From Juglans regia (Eukaryota > Streptophyta > Magnoliopsida > Fagales > Juglandaceae): a stretch of 64,000 nucleotides of DNA. The notes under the pieces were generated by a model. The model was not told the DNA's origin, did no database searches, and was given only the letters and a program-made list of their open reading frames with translations. This document shows positions 33,166 through 45,400 of the stretch, one piece after another. The DNA is taken from NCBI RefSeq assembly GCF_001411555.2, contig NC_049916.1:25934558-25998557 (forward strand), in the 5' to 3' direction. Both the position numbers and the translations under genes were made by a program. Position 1 is the first letter of the stretch, and every line of letters begins with the position of its first letter.

Positions 33166-34674
33166 ATTTTATATACGATTGGACTTGAAAGAAGTTTCAT
33201 GCATCATGTATATGCTTATTTTTCTTAGTTTATTATTATTATTATGGAACTTTTCTTAGTTTCTGCCTTCTGGTTTGCAGTACCCTATCTCTTGTCATGT
33301 CAACTCCAAACTCTCTTTAAGGACAAGCAAATTGACTATTTCTCGTCCCAAAAATAAAAACTCGTACGAAAGTGAACTAAAAACAAAAACAAAAATTATA
33401 CAAGAACCCAAAACAGTAGAACAGAAATTGTCGGTGGGTATTATAACTTTGAATTCAATGGAGAAGGTGATGGAGGCCTGCTTGGGAGTTGGTCCAGGTG
33501 AAACACAAGAGAGGGAGATGCTTGTCTTTCCTAAATATGTTTTGGTTCATTTCGGTATTTCGTTGAGCTTCTTATTGATTACGACATATCTACCTGCTAC
33601 CATTCTTTTCTCCCAAATACTAGAACGTTGACTAACGTCTTCGACGAAATACTTCCTATGAGTAACGAGTTTATCAGTTTTATTTTTGCTTCTTTTGCTG
33701 TTATAATTTTTATTATTATCTTGTAACGTGTAACAATCTTCATTTTCAAGCCGAGAGAGAGAGAGAGATGTGGCAGGGTTGAAGAAAAAGAGATGTCGTT
33801 TTTACAAATTTGTCCCTTTTTTTTTTCGATTATTTACCAAATCGAAATATGTGTTCCAATCGAAACACCGGAATCAAGCCAAAATAGATCGGAACGGCTG
33901 AGATTTGATTCGAAACAAATCATCCCATCAAACTGTGCATAATACTATTCCAACACAAAAAAAATTTGGTCATTCCAGCCGAAAGGGAACGAGATTAAAA
34001 ACTCTGGTTGCGAGGTAGGTCTTTTTCAAAACCGTATACCTTGTCTCATAATCAGTGAACTTCTTGCTAAGATAGTATATGGCTCTTTCCTTCCTACCCG
34101 TTTCATCGTGTTAACCAAGGACACAACTCATAGATGCTTCCATTATTGACAGATAAATCGGGAGAGGTCAACCAGGCGTTAGGGGTACTAGTATGGGAGG
34201 ATTGAGTAGATATTTCTTCATTTTGTCAAACGCCTTTTGGCAATTCTCGTTCCTTCTCTCTATCTTTTTTGAAAAAAAAGTTGGGCTTTTCTTTTTGAGT
34301 AGTTTAAAGATCGGCTCATAGATGGGTGTAAGTTGGGCCAATGAACTTGTTGATGTATTGTAGCCTGCTCAAAAAAGCCTTAATTTCTTTCTCTGTCTTT
34401 GATACCGACATGTCAATAATTGTTTTGATTTTTTCAGGTTGACTTCAATTTCTATTTACCTGACAAAGTAGCAAACCTCTTCCCAGCTTTAGAATTGCTA
34501 CGTACAACTGGCATGTGGGCCTGACGTGGCACGTCAACATCTGTCAAAAATTAAAAAGAAAATTTGAGAAGTCGACTGCGAGAGAGAAGAGATCTGAGAA
34601 GCTGAAGAAGCATTTGCCATTTCATAATTTCCATCTTTCATTAACTATTGGAAGAAAAAAGCCGAAGAAGCATC

Positions 34675-35217
34675 TCAGAAGTCGACTGACAAACGCACAT
34701 GGAATCTAACCCAATAGACTGAAAGTCGACTGAAAGTTTGAAACACATTTCCGATAATCCAAAGATTAAGAATTGAGGGGTGATCTAGAAAATAAATAGT
34801 TTTTTTGTTTAGGTTTACTGCAGCATCCCTTCTCTTCCTCTCCATTATGGCAGCTGAAACCCTTGAAAATGCTACAAAAAAAGGCCGAAGCCTATCCGTT
34901 GTAAAGGGGCAATTCCAGAGTTGTGCCCCGTGAATTTTCTCGCAAAAGGGACAAAAAAAAGTGTCATAGACAGGGACTAGAAAGATGAGCATTATGTAGG
35001 GGATGGATTGAAGTGAAGCTGGTGGAATGTTGAAGGATTTTGTGAGTCTTGTATCCATTGCACTTCCTTGTTGGACTGAGAATGATTGGAGTTGGGTTAA
35101 AATGGTATTGAAAATGATAGTGCATGCAAAGATCGGAACAACTGAGATCAGAATCTTCACTAACCGTGCAAAATCTCCATCGGCTTTCCTCTGTATTGAT
35201 AGAGAGGGAAGAAACAA
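34675..35217 (-). pseudogene. NPF (NRT1/PTR) transporter fragment, broken
   Basis: An open frame of 180 codons on the minus strand contains KADGDFARLVKILISVVPIF, then ACTIIFNTILTQLQSFSVQQGSAMDTRL and [22 protein letters not shown], which are landmarks of the later membrane half of plant nitrate/peptide family transporters, closest in memory to the NPF4 group. After FFCPF the expected ARKITGHESGISPLQRIG is frameshifted, then SAAIMERKRRDAAVN returns and decays again. The N-terminal half and the last helices are missing. It is a dead fragment without introns at the expected places, so it may be a retro- or transposon-carried copy. Confidence 0.8.
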
Positions 35218-35996
35218 AATGGAGAGAGAGAGAAAAAAAAAAAATTTATTAAATGGGACGTCAATTGTGCGCCGGTTGCACCAGACGGTTGCAACAAATA
35301 TTTTTGTTCATTGAATTACATGTTTTACTTGAACTCTTAGATTACATTTTAAACAGAGATTACAAATTAGATAGGATTGTTTCCCCTTTTTCGCTATGCT
35401 CGTCTCCCCTCAAAGAAAATACAACAACAAACAGCTACAACTTTCAGTTTCGGTTGCGTGTGTTGCAAATTTTTTTTTTTTTTTTCCTATGAGACCGTCG
35501 GTGACTCGGTATCTCTAACACCAGAGACAAATCCCAGGTTTACATCCAACAGCTGCATATACCATTTTGGTATGTGAGAAATTCTGGATGTGGAACATTT
35601 TGCTACCACTTCTTATATCTTTTTAATGTTTTTGCTTCTTTTTCCTTTGTAGGCAAAGCAAACCTGGAAACTTTTTGCTTCATAAAAAAATGAAAAAATC
35701 TATTCATCATCCCAACTTCCATCATACTCCCATCATTTTATGATGTGACATTAAATGATAGATTTATAAGTGAAATATAATAAATAATTTCCAATCATTT
35801 ATTACCACATCATAGAATGATGAAAAGATAATAAAAGTTAAAATGATGAGTAATATTACTCCATACCACCTTTTATTCTTGTATCATTTCGTGAGAGAAG
35901 ATAACATAACAATTGACTCGCCCCCACAGGATTTATACCGACCAAACCTTTTCTTACTATATTTGATTTACAAGAAAAAAAAAAAAAAAAACTTCC

Positions 35997-36206
35997 AAGT
36001 TCTTGTTCGAATTTAAAAGTTTGAAGTGAGAGAAAAACACAAAGTATACTCCACAATATTTATATCTATTTCTCTCTTACTTGAATCGCTCAAATTCTAA
36101 CTCAAGTTCTTGTCCGAATTTAAAAGTTTTAAGTGAAAGAAAAACACATAAAATAGACTCTATAATATTTATATATATTTCGCTCTTACTTGAATCCCTC
36201 AAATTC
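35997..36206 (+). repeat. Two tandem 105-base units
   Basis: The unit beginning AAGTTCTTGTTCGAATTTAA at 35997 is repeated at 36102 as AAGTTCTTGTCCGAATTTAA with a few changes. Each unit ends CTCAAATTCTAAC. After the second unit comes AAGAACTTGAG, an inverted echo of the unit start. Confidence 0.8.
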
Positions 36207-36400
36207 TAACAAGAACTTGAGATTACATCAAATGAAATCAATAAAAGCTAAGACGGTGTATCGGCAGTGCTTCCTTACATCCTCCCTTTGGGTAACAGCT
36301 GTATGAACTGTTGGCCAGCGATATTATTTTCTTTTATTCAGACTGACATTTATTTTGTTAAAAAATGGAAACAAAGATAGGGACATAATTTGACATTTGC

Positions 36401-39400
36401 TCATAGTTTTGCCGTCGGTTGACTGAAGGATGGATCGATGCAAACGACCACCTGTAAAAGTATTCTGGTGTAAGATACAAACGTTTTCGGGTCAAGTTGG
36501 GCCGTAAAGAAACATCTCATTTTTGCAGAAGTTCATACCTTGCCAACACTTTTACCGGAATGTAGATATTCAACAGCATCTGCAACAGCATTGAGGCCCA
36601 AAAATCTTTTTGGGTCTATGGCAACCTAATACGATGGAATCAGGAAAAATTAGAAATTCCGAACACCTGACAGAGAAAGCTAAAACAATGACATGGCTTA
36701 TAGAGAATATTGGATGGCTTAGAATGCAAGAAAGAAACACTTCATGATAGACATCTATGTTTAGGGAGGCACTTGCAATTTAACTTTCTTTTCTAATATT
36801 TCTTTGTAGCGTTATTCGAAACAAAATGATAGATTACGTGTAATTTAGCCTTTTAATTTCGACTTATTGGCTAACATAACGAGCAATGACATTAAAATAA
36901 TTCTACTCTATATTCTTCATCGACCTTGGCATAAGCATCCATATAAAAAAGAACGAGTATGCAATAAGGTCGTATTCTCTCTCTGCGTACCCTTTCTCTC
37001 TTTTGAAAACCTAAACACGCCACCACCCTCATCCACCCTAGAACGGAAAGTGACTTCTCACCGCCAGCACAGAGTTTCGACGGGCCCCGGCGACTTTGCT
37101 GAGGGCCGTCCGGCGTAGACTCTCTCCGGCGACCTGGTTTCTTCGCAAAATTTGTTTCTGTCGTGTTTAAAGAGGCAAACTACACCGGCGTTCTTGGGCT
37201 CCCGCCACAAAAACCTTCGACGGGCTCCTGCGAACCCATTCAGGGACCTCCAACGTCGGTCCCCCTCCGGTGACCCTTTTTTCGGCCGCCTTCAAACGTC
37301 TTCAGTTTTCTCTACATATATCCTTAGTTTCCTCCATACATTTCCATTCAAGGATGGTAAACACCCTCTTGGGTGGTATGTGACCCACGATTGTTTTTGG
37401 GGCTTTGTGCTCAGTATGGGTTCTTCTATAGAGTTGGTCATAGAATCCTTTACACTGGTGAAGGAGGGGAGCATGTTGGCCATTACTGAAAGGAGTCGAA
37501 GGTTGATATCTAAGTTGGTTTTGGGTTCAACAACAGTACAGTGGTTGGTTAAGGCCATGGATGCGTGCACAAAGGATGAGAAACAGGATTTTTTTTCCAC
37601 TATCCGGAAAGGTAGTCGCAGTTTCACAGCGCATCACTGCTCAAATGCTCGAGGACGTTATATGGCGGTGGAGGAGTATGGTGGTGGTGGGAGGAGGAAT
37701 TTTATTTTCATTCCTGAGGAGGGGGGTAGTGGCTAGAGAAACATGGGGGAGGTGCTGCGTGATTTTTCCTTCGGCAAGAGAATAGCTCATGGGGAGGCAT
37801 TGTTGGTGGATCAGTCCCGTGGGTGTTGTTTTGGGAGTGAGAACTTGGAGGTGAATCATAAAGACCTAAGTTCATCCTCGGTGGCGGGGCGTTCTTATGC
37901 GACAGCTCTGAAGAGGGGTCATGCTTCGGGGGTTCAGAGTGAGGGGGGTCTGCAAATCACGGCTCAGAACCAGCGTGTCGAGATGCACAATTCTTTAAAT
38001 GAGATGGAAACCCAACTTGTTGAGTTGAAGGCAGGGATAGCTTTCTTGTCTACGAAAATAGCCCTGCTTTCAGTTGGAGGCAACAAGATTGTAAGAAACA
38101 AGATAGGCCAAATCCTTTTAAACTCTGATAAAGGAAAACGGAAAATTGGATTTGGCTCTGTCCCTATAATCAGATCCAAGAGAGCATGGCGGGTCAAAAG
38201 GAAATCTGGGTTATTTGAAGCGAGGTCTACATCGGGTATCGGCGTAAAGACATCAGTAATGGAATGTCATTCACCTCATGTAACATAGGATAGACTGATA
38301 GTCAGTATTACACCCTTAGACCCCGAAGAAACTATGACTCCCTCGTCGGAGTTGAAGGAAAATGGTGTACTGCCGAGGTCTGAAAGAGATGTAGGATTCG
38401 CTATCATCCCCAAGGTGAAGGGACTTGCTGTCACCCCAGAATCTCCAATGGGGACCCTGATACTATTGGAGAGAACCAATAGAGTTGCTGGAGAACCAAA
38501 GGGTTTGACGGTGGTGCCTTGTGTAGAAGAATGTCAAGAGTCGGGAGTGCAGTTGGATACTATATCTGGGAGACTGGGGATAATGTTGCTCCTCTGGTCT
38601 CTCTTCCTCCAATAGTGGATTGGATTTTGCCTAAAGTTAACGAGATTCAGCAGTTCGTGGGAATTTCACATGACGGATGTGAAGACCAATTTAAACTAAT
38701 CACTGCGATTGAGGCAAGTCATGCGTTTGAAACCAAATCAAGTTTTAAAAAAAGCAGAGAGTTACAGCGTCTTTCTTGGGCAATCAACTATGACGCTAAG
38801 GGTGATAGCTCAACCAGAAGGAAGTCTAAAGGGAGGGCATTGTGAAGACGGGAAACAAGGGGTTGGGATTGGGTTTTCAGGTAGAGTTTTAGTTCTGCAG
38901 GAAACAAGGGGTTGGGGTCAGGCTTTGCGTATATTGGGTTGTTTTTTCACGGGCTTTTTGGGTCATTAGGGGCTTCTAATATGGGCAATGTGTTTTCTTG
39001 TATACATTCAGTGTACTAGGTTACTCCTTTTGATATATATAATATTTTTTCTTATATAAAAAAAAAAAAGAACTAGTACTTGCGAAGAAAAAAAAAAAGC
39101 TAATTCAAGTAACAGATAAAATATATTCTAGGGTACATGCATTACCTTCAGCTTTCCCTCAGAAAAAATATTAAACAGCCTGTCCAAATGCTGTTGCCAT
39201 GAGTGACTATGTTGTACCAGGAAAAAGCCAGACTGAAAAAAAACAAAAACAAAAATAAAAATTGGGATGGTTAGACTACAAAATATTTAGGAAACAAGAA
39301 AATAAAATATTTAACTGATTATCATAAGAAAACTTGACAGGCTTATTTTCATAGTGTTTGCTTAATGGCCAAATAATAAAAAGTGCAACAGTCGAAATTT

Positions 39401-42400
39401 TTTCATTTTTCTTTTTCAAGCAAGATTTATGGAACTGTCGCTTCTCTTTGATGGTATGCACACTACCTTAGTGCATAATACTGAGACATGGTGTTAGAAT
39501 CTCAAAATGGTGACAGGCATAAGCCAAATATGGAATAATCAATCTTCATTGATTTTCATGCATTAATTTTTTTTTTATAAGTTTAATGCATTAATTACTG
39601 ATGATATCATTGATAAGACCTCAGGAAAAGTTATATTCTCTGAACTAGACACATTAAGCAAGAACAAAAATTTATGTCCTGCGTAGCACTTGTCTGCATT
39701 AGATCTGACGGGGGTCAAGGATAGGAATTTCTACCAACAATCGGATATTAGTATTTAAAAAGTTAAATGAGAGAACATCTGGAAGAAATATACTAATGAA
39801 AATATAGTAATAGATCCAACTAATTCACTTGAATTTTTAATATTTATCTGTTTCATATGAATTTATCTGACTAAAATAAAAATAAATGTTGTCGTTATTA
39901 ATGACAATATACCACAATAGCAGTTTTAGCCTTCAGCAGCTACATACCACAGTTTGGCTTTTAGCCAAAATCTTTTCACATAGGCCAGTGTAATTTGATG
40001 GCTTCCATCCGTGCTCCCCTTGATACTGACACCAGAATAAATCAGTTTATCAAGTCTAAATCTAATCGATGATCCATGCCAAAGAACAGTCATCAAACAG
40101 ACAAAAGGCTAACAGGAGATAGTGCTAAATCTACTTTGCTATAATTGTTAACTCAATGAAATGATGAAATTAGTTTTTATGGGGTAGTTTATAAGGATAG
40201 CTACATTCCATACATGAGAGCTCTCCAAAGCTGCAGGTCAATCATTAGATATGTGGAACAAGACTTTTCAAGAACTTGAAAAGGAGCACCAGAGGTAACT
40301 TATTGTTAGATATTGAAGTAGGAATATAAAGACATTGATACATATTGCTAACAGGAATCCGTGTTTTTTTTTTTTAAATGATGAGGAATCCTGGAGATAG
40401 TGTAGATGCAACATGTCTTTTATCCGGTTAAACTCCAGGCCCGTGTAATGCATCCCCATCACATATATCAGGTGAATCATCAGCTTTTCACAAATGGGAT
40501 GTGACCCCTATATATTGTTTGCACCCAGGGTTAGAACCTTAGACTTGGAGGGAGCATGCCATCAAGACCAAGGCCCTTACAACTTAACCCAAACTCTAGA
40601 GGTTGCGACAGGAATCCATGTAATATTGTTCATCCATCATACCCTAAAGTTAAGTAAGCTTACAATTCAACATCCTGATCTATGATTAATTTTACAGGAT
40701 ACAAAGTGCGATTATAAACACATCTATTCACAATTAAGTGAAGTGGCAAGGCTTTATTGACTTCTTAAGATCTGTATGCTAATGGGTAAATTCAATAAGC
40801 TAAAACATTTCAACAATGAGCATGACACTTTGGAGTCTAAAGCTTATTTCCTTCATATTTCCAACTTCATTGGACAACAACGAGTGATATGCCTTAAAAA
40901 ATTATAAACCATTAGTGCAATTGTTATACAGAATCCTTACTACTTAAACCAATTATTTATGAACTTTTCCTTCTCAGAAAAATAAAAGGAAACATCCACA
41001 GAAAAACACTTATCACAATAAAATACTTTCAGTGAAATATTACTTACTTTTTTTTATACGTAAATAAGGTATATTACTCCAAGAATAGGCCTAGCCCAGT
41101 AGGCCCAGTATATACAAAAAACAACCCCGACTAGGAGGGTGAAAGGGAAACAAGAAAATCATGAAGGGCCATGTCATTGAAATCAACAGCATAGGACCAA
41201 GTATGTAAAGTGGTATAAAATAAAGCTATAAGTTCCTCTAGCAATCTGTCCTTGTCCTCAAACATCCGCGCATTACGTTCCTGTCATTGACACCACATGA
41301 CACACATAGGAATCATTTTCCAGACTGCTGAAATCTGATGTACCGCTCCCATACTTGGCCAACTAGCCAAGGCTGCCACCACAGTCTCTGGCATAACCCA
41401 ACCCAACTCTACTCTACCCAGCACCCCATCCCATAAAGCCCGTGCTATGTCGCAGTGTAACAAGAGATGATCCACCGACTCGCCCCCTCCCCAACACATA
41501 CAACACTAATCTGCTATAATAATTATCCGCTTCCTCAAATTATCAGTTCTGAGAATCTTGCCCAAAGATACTGTCCACACGAAAAAAGCTACTTTGGGAG
41601 GTGCCATATTATATGAACTATGTGAAATATTACTTCTCACCCATATTAAGAGAACTATATGAACTAGACTCGTATCAAATCCAGTTATGTTTAGATTTAA
41701 TAAGAAATTATCCATGCGTATATGTGTCTCTGTGTAAATTTGTTTTCAAGAATAGCATAGAAAACTAAGATTCATATAGAATTCACTAACAGATCTCCAT
41801 ATCTAAACATGGAAATATTTAAGATGAAGTTTAAATCATACTCCAATGAACTGACAAGCCCTACTAATAGACAGTTTCTAACAGCATTTAAGTAATAAAT
41901 TAAGCAGAATCAATGTCAATGAAACACCAGCCATCTGAGAAGCTTGATAAAAAATGATGACTAGATAAATAATGAAAAGAAAGAAAAAGAATAAAAAGAA
42001 CCTGTGATATCATTCCAATCACAATAAGTCGTCCATGGATTGCCAAAGCATTCAAGCACAGGTTAAACATGTCACCACCCACAGACTCATAGACGATATC
42101 AACACCTTTGGGAAACTCTTTCTTAAGAACCTGGAAAAGTCAAATGATGTCAACATCAACCAAAAACTCAGATGTAAAGATTCCCTGCATATGAACTTAG
42201 GTGACCAAACATAGCAATACTCCATGGTTTGGGATGAGCAAGATGCAAAGCATATATAACACAGGCAACTAATGTCCAAGTGCATGTCACAAAGCTTCTG
42301 AACCAACCAAGTACAACTACAAATAAAAAATAAAAAGGGAAAACAGAAAGAAAACTGAGTAAAGAGACGTACAGTTTTTATGTCTTCAGCTCTGTAGTCT

Positions 42401-45400
42401 ATGACCCGATCAACTCCCAACTTTTTCAAGAGCACGGCCTTTTCCTCACCTCCACAAGTTGCAACCACTGTATTTCCGGCTAATTTTGCAAGCTGCAGAC
42501 ACATGAATTCCTAATCACCTTTCAATCTAAGAAATATAATCTTAATAATAGAAAAATGAGTAAAAATCGGAACCAATAACATTGAAAACTGATGCTATTA
42601 TTCCCAGCATTCATTGCTTCTGTCAAATAAATAATTGTATTATGAATATCATAACATATGAAAAGCAGATGTCAATAGGACAATCAGAGCAAAATGGAGT
42701 ACAGGTACCAGTTGTCTACTTTTCCATATTGATCTTTTTTTTCCTTATGTTCCATATTGCACATTTAAACTTTCTATGTCACTATCTGGCATGTGGACAA
42801 GAATTCATTATTGCACAAACAATGAAATCTTCAACAATAAAATAGCAAAGATATGCCATAGAGAAGTATCTCAATAGTCAAAAGAAAACCTGGACAGCAA
42901 ATTGGCCCGTCCCTCCCGCAGCTGCAGTAACAAGAACTACTTTTCCAGATTCCGTTTGTCCAACCTAAAAGTTCCGCATGAGAAAAATATTGTTAAATGA
43001 AGGTAAAGGTGGGGTCCCTGAATAAACCATATTGAAAACAATAGGGAATTCAGAACAAATAATATTGTGAATAAACGGTAAAGATATGCAAGGAATTGAA
43101 CAGGAAGCTATAATGGCCGATATGATGATAAGGGTCCATCTAAAAGGATAAAAAAATCAAGTTTGTGTGTAGAGTAACCTTTTCTAGTGCAATGGATGCT
43201 GTCAATCCTGAAGTAAGCATGGCAACCACTTCTGGATCTGGTCTTGCCACAGGGAGGGCGTGTTTCGAAGGAACCTAACCCAGGTACAATATCCAACATT
43301 AAGTGGAATTTCTCAATTATATCTGAAATAGATATGAACACAAATTTTACTAAACATCAAAACAGTTTCTTCAGAGATAGTTTACCATTATGAATTCAGC
43401 ATAACTTCCAAAAGTCATGACTGCAGCAGGGGTGCCAATTGTCAGGTCAGTCACAGAGTCCCCAACTGCTGCAATTATTCCCACAGCCTGCAAAATCAAA
43501 GTGAAATGAATATCAACTAGCCACCCTAGGTAGGCGTGCTAGCACTAAAGAATAACTATTCAACCACATGATGGAGTATCGACAAATAGCATCATTCATT
43601 CCTAACCTCAAAACCAGCATCAAATGGAAGACTGGAGCCTTGGTCTTTATTTTGGCCACTGAAATAACGCCCTGAGCTGAAATTTACCTGTCAAACAAAT
43701 AACGCCCTGATCAGAATAGAGAGGACAGCCTGCTGCGGTTGCAAACAAATAACTCCAGATTTACTGTAAAATCTTATTATAAGGCATTAATTAGTCAGGG
43801 AGTTAAAGACTATCCCTGGAAATGTATTTGGAGGGCAAAGGTGCCTAGTAAGGTTGCTTTTCTCTGTTGGTTTGTGTCCTTGGGAAAATATTAACCACAG
43901 AAAATTTGAGGAAGAGAGGTTTTTTTGTGGTTGATTGGTGTTTTATGTGTAAGAAGGATGGTGAATCTGGTAACCATCTTTTTCTTCACTGTGAAGTGGC
44001 GACAATTTTGTGGAATGATATTTTAGCAAGGGTAGGCATTGCTTGGGTGATGCCTATCCATGTGGTGGATTTTTTGGCTTGCTGGCAAGGTTCAGTGGGA
44101 TGTAGAGGCAGTGCAGCAGTGTGGAGGATGATTCCCTTATGCTTGTTTTGGTGCTTATGGCTTGAAAGAAATGGGAGGTGTTTTGAAGATTGTGAACGTT
44201 CTATGGGGGAGTTTAGGGACTTTTTCTTTAGAACTTTAAGTTTTTGGGTGAAGAATCTTGTAAGGGATGGGAACATTTGTCATGTTTTATTTTAGTACTG
44301 TTTTTGCTTTAGCTTGTATTTAGGTGTACTCACTTGTATACATCCTGTGTACTTGGGCTATTCCTATTTACTTGGAATAAAAACTCTTATTAACTATAAA
44401 AAAAAAATAGTCTTCAGCAGAATACATTAACAAACAACTGATTGTGCACACATGAGAGAGAGAGAGAGAGAGAGAGACTAATGTTATTGTACAAAATGGG
44501 GAAATAAGAACTCGACATCATGATGCTTGGTAACAAACACTTCACTATACTTCTGTTTCAGAGATTCCCATCGCCAGTGGGGAACATAATCCTTCTCTCA
44601 CCACAGCAAAGAAGACAGACTAATGCTTTTACTTACCTACCAAGGTCTCTTGGTGAAATAACTAGATGATGAGAAAGGGTCGCCAAATCATATGAACTTT
44701 ACATTACAAAAAGAAAACTGGTATAAACTCTAACAAGCTTTATGCTTAATTCGATATCTCAGCAAGTCCTCAAAACCATGCATTAGTCCGATGACTACAC
44801 ATGTACTAAATAGAAAAAAACTACCAGAGACAAAAATAACATCTTTCATGTAGTCAAGATACCATACCTAAAAAAAACAATAAAATACGCCTTCTCCCAC
44901 AAAGTATAAACTAGTGTGCCTAAGATCACTGCATGAGAAACAATGTTTTAACAACTCACATTATTAACTATGTTTTGCAGTCAAATATTAACATTAACAG
45001 CAATATCCACATTCCACAGTGCTACTACAAAAGACAGCTGCTAATTTAGTTGAACCATCAGAACCAGAAAAACAGAATGGGGGATGGAGTTTAGACATAT
45101 CCAGAGAGACGGAGAGGAAGTCGTATGCATAAAAGTAATTTTGATAACAGAAAAATTATAAACTCAAAATGATCCTTTCAAGGAAAGTACTACTTACATC
45201 ACTAGCATTTACACCAGCATAAATGATTTTCACAAGAACATGATTTGGCTTGATGGGCAATCTCAATGGCATGCTCACAATGCGGGTAGCATTACGAAAA
45301 TTGTGACTTAAGGTGTGAACAACTCTGAAGAGCAAGAATAAAAAAAAAAAAATCAGTAACTTACAGAATGCAACAACCAAACCCCTTTTTTGTAACAAAA

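Larger units (their letters stand above)
32429..34006. mobile_element. hAT-like non-autonomous DNA transposon inserted in gypsy pol
   Basis: The terminal inverted repeats are CAAAGTTTTGAATTTCATTC (left) and, reverse-complemented, CAGAGTTTTTAATCTCGTTC (right), matching at 16 of 20 positions and fitting the hAT end pattern YARNG. Flanking 8-base repeats are GTTGCAAG (32421-32428) and GTTGCGAG (34007-34014), a hAT-sized target duplication with one change. Sub-terminal TTTCGATACCGG-like words recur inverted near the other end. The 1578-base body contains two smaller MITE-like elements and no transposase that I can recognise. Confidence 0.75.
31630..34500 (-). mobile_element. Decayed Ty3/gypsy pol (RT end plus RNase H), split by a hAT-like element
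   Basis: On the minus strand the right part (34480-34015) reads as RLQYINKFIGPTYTHL and later RKEPYTIL, the region just after reverse transcriptase. The left part (32420-31690) continues with LRYYMLNYITMFIARMDLLK, KPALTSS and LSEFDIVYITQKP, then the RNase H landmarks DWQMFFDD, PKGAHILIDVELRFFCTNNI and CIIGA. Both parts contain many stops. They are consecutive in a normal gypsy pol, and the 1.58 kb between them is a separate inserted element (32429-34006). No LTRs were identified. Confidence 0.8.
28141..36400. other. Gene-poor mosaic of repeats, organelle DNA and pseudogenes
   Basis: This 8.3 kb block separates the B3 gene from the 3' end of the NQR-type gene. It contains only broken or transferred sequences, each listed separately: tRNA half, MITEs, telomere-like array, plastid and mitochondrial fragments, Ty3/gypsy pol, hAT-like element and an NPF transporter remnant. 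The pieces 29813-30068, 30440-31138 and 31385-31630 are unassigned; parts of 30440-30950 read like decayed organelle sequence but I cannot name them. Confidence 0.6.

Noticed and set aside
37152..38845. Separate host genes from the open frames in this stretch
   Set aside because: The frames are interrupted, fit LINE ORF1 pieces, and the whole lies in one intron between matching short flanks.
43867..44295. 142-codon open frame as a host gene
   Set aside because: It encodes the LINE zinc-binding region ([12 protein letters not shown]) and is followed by a LINE tail and poly(A).
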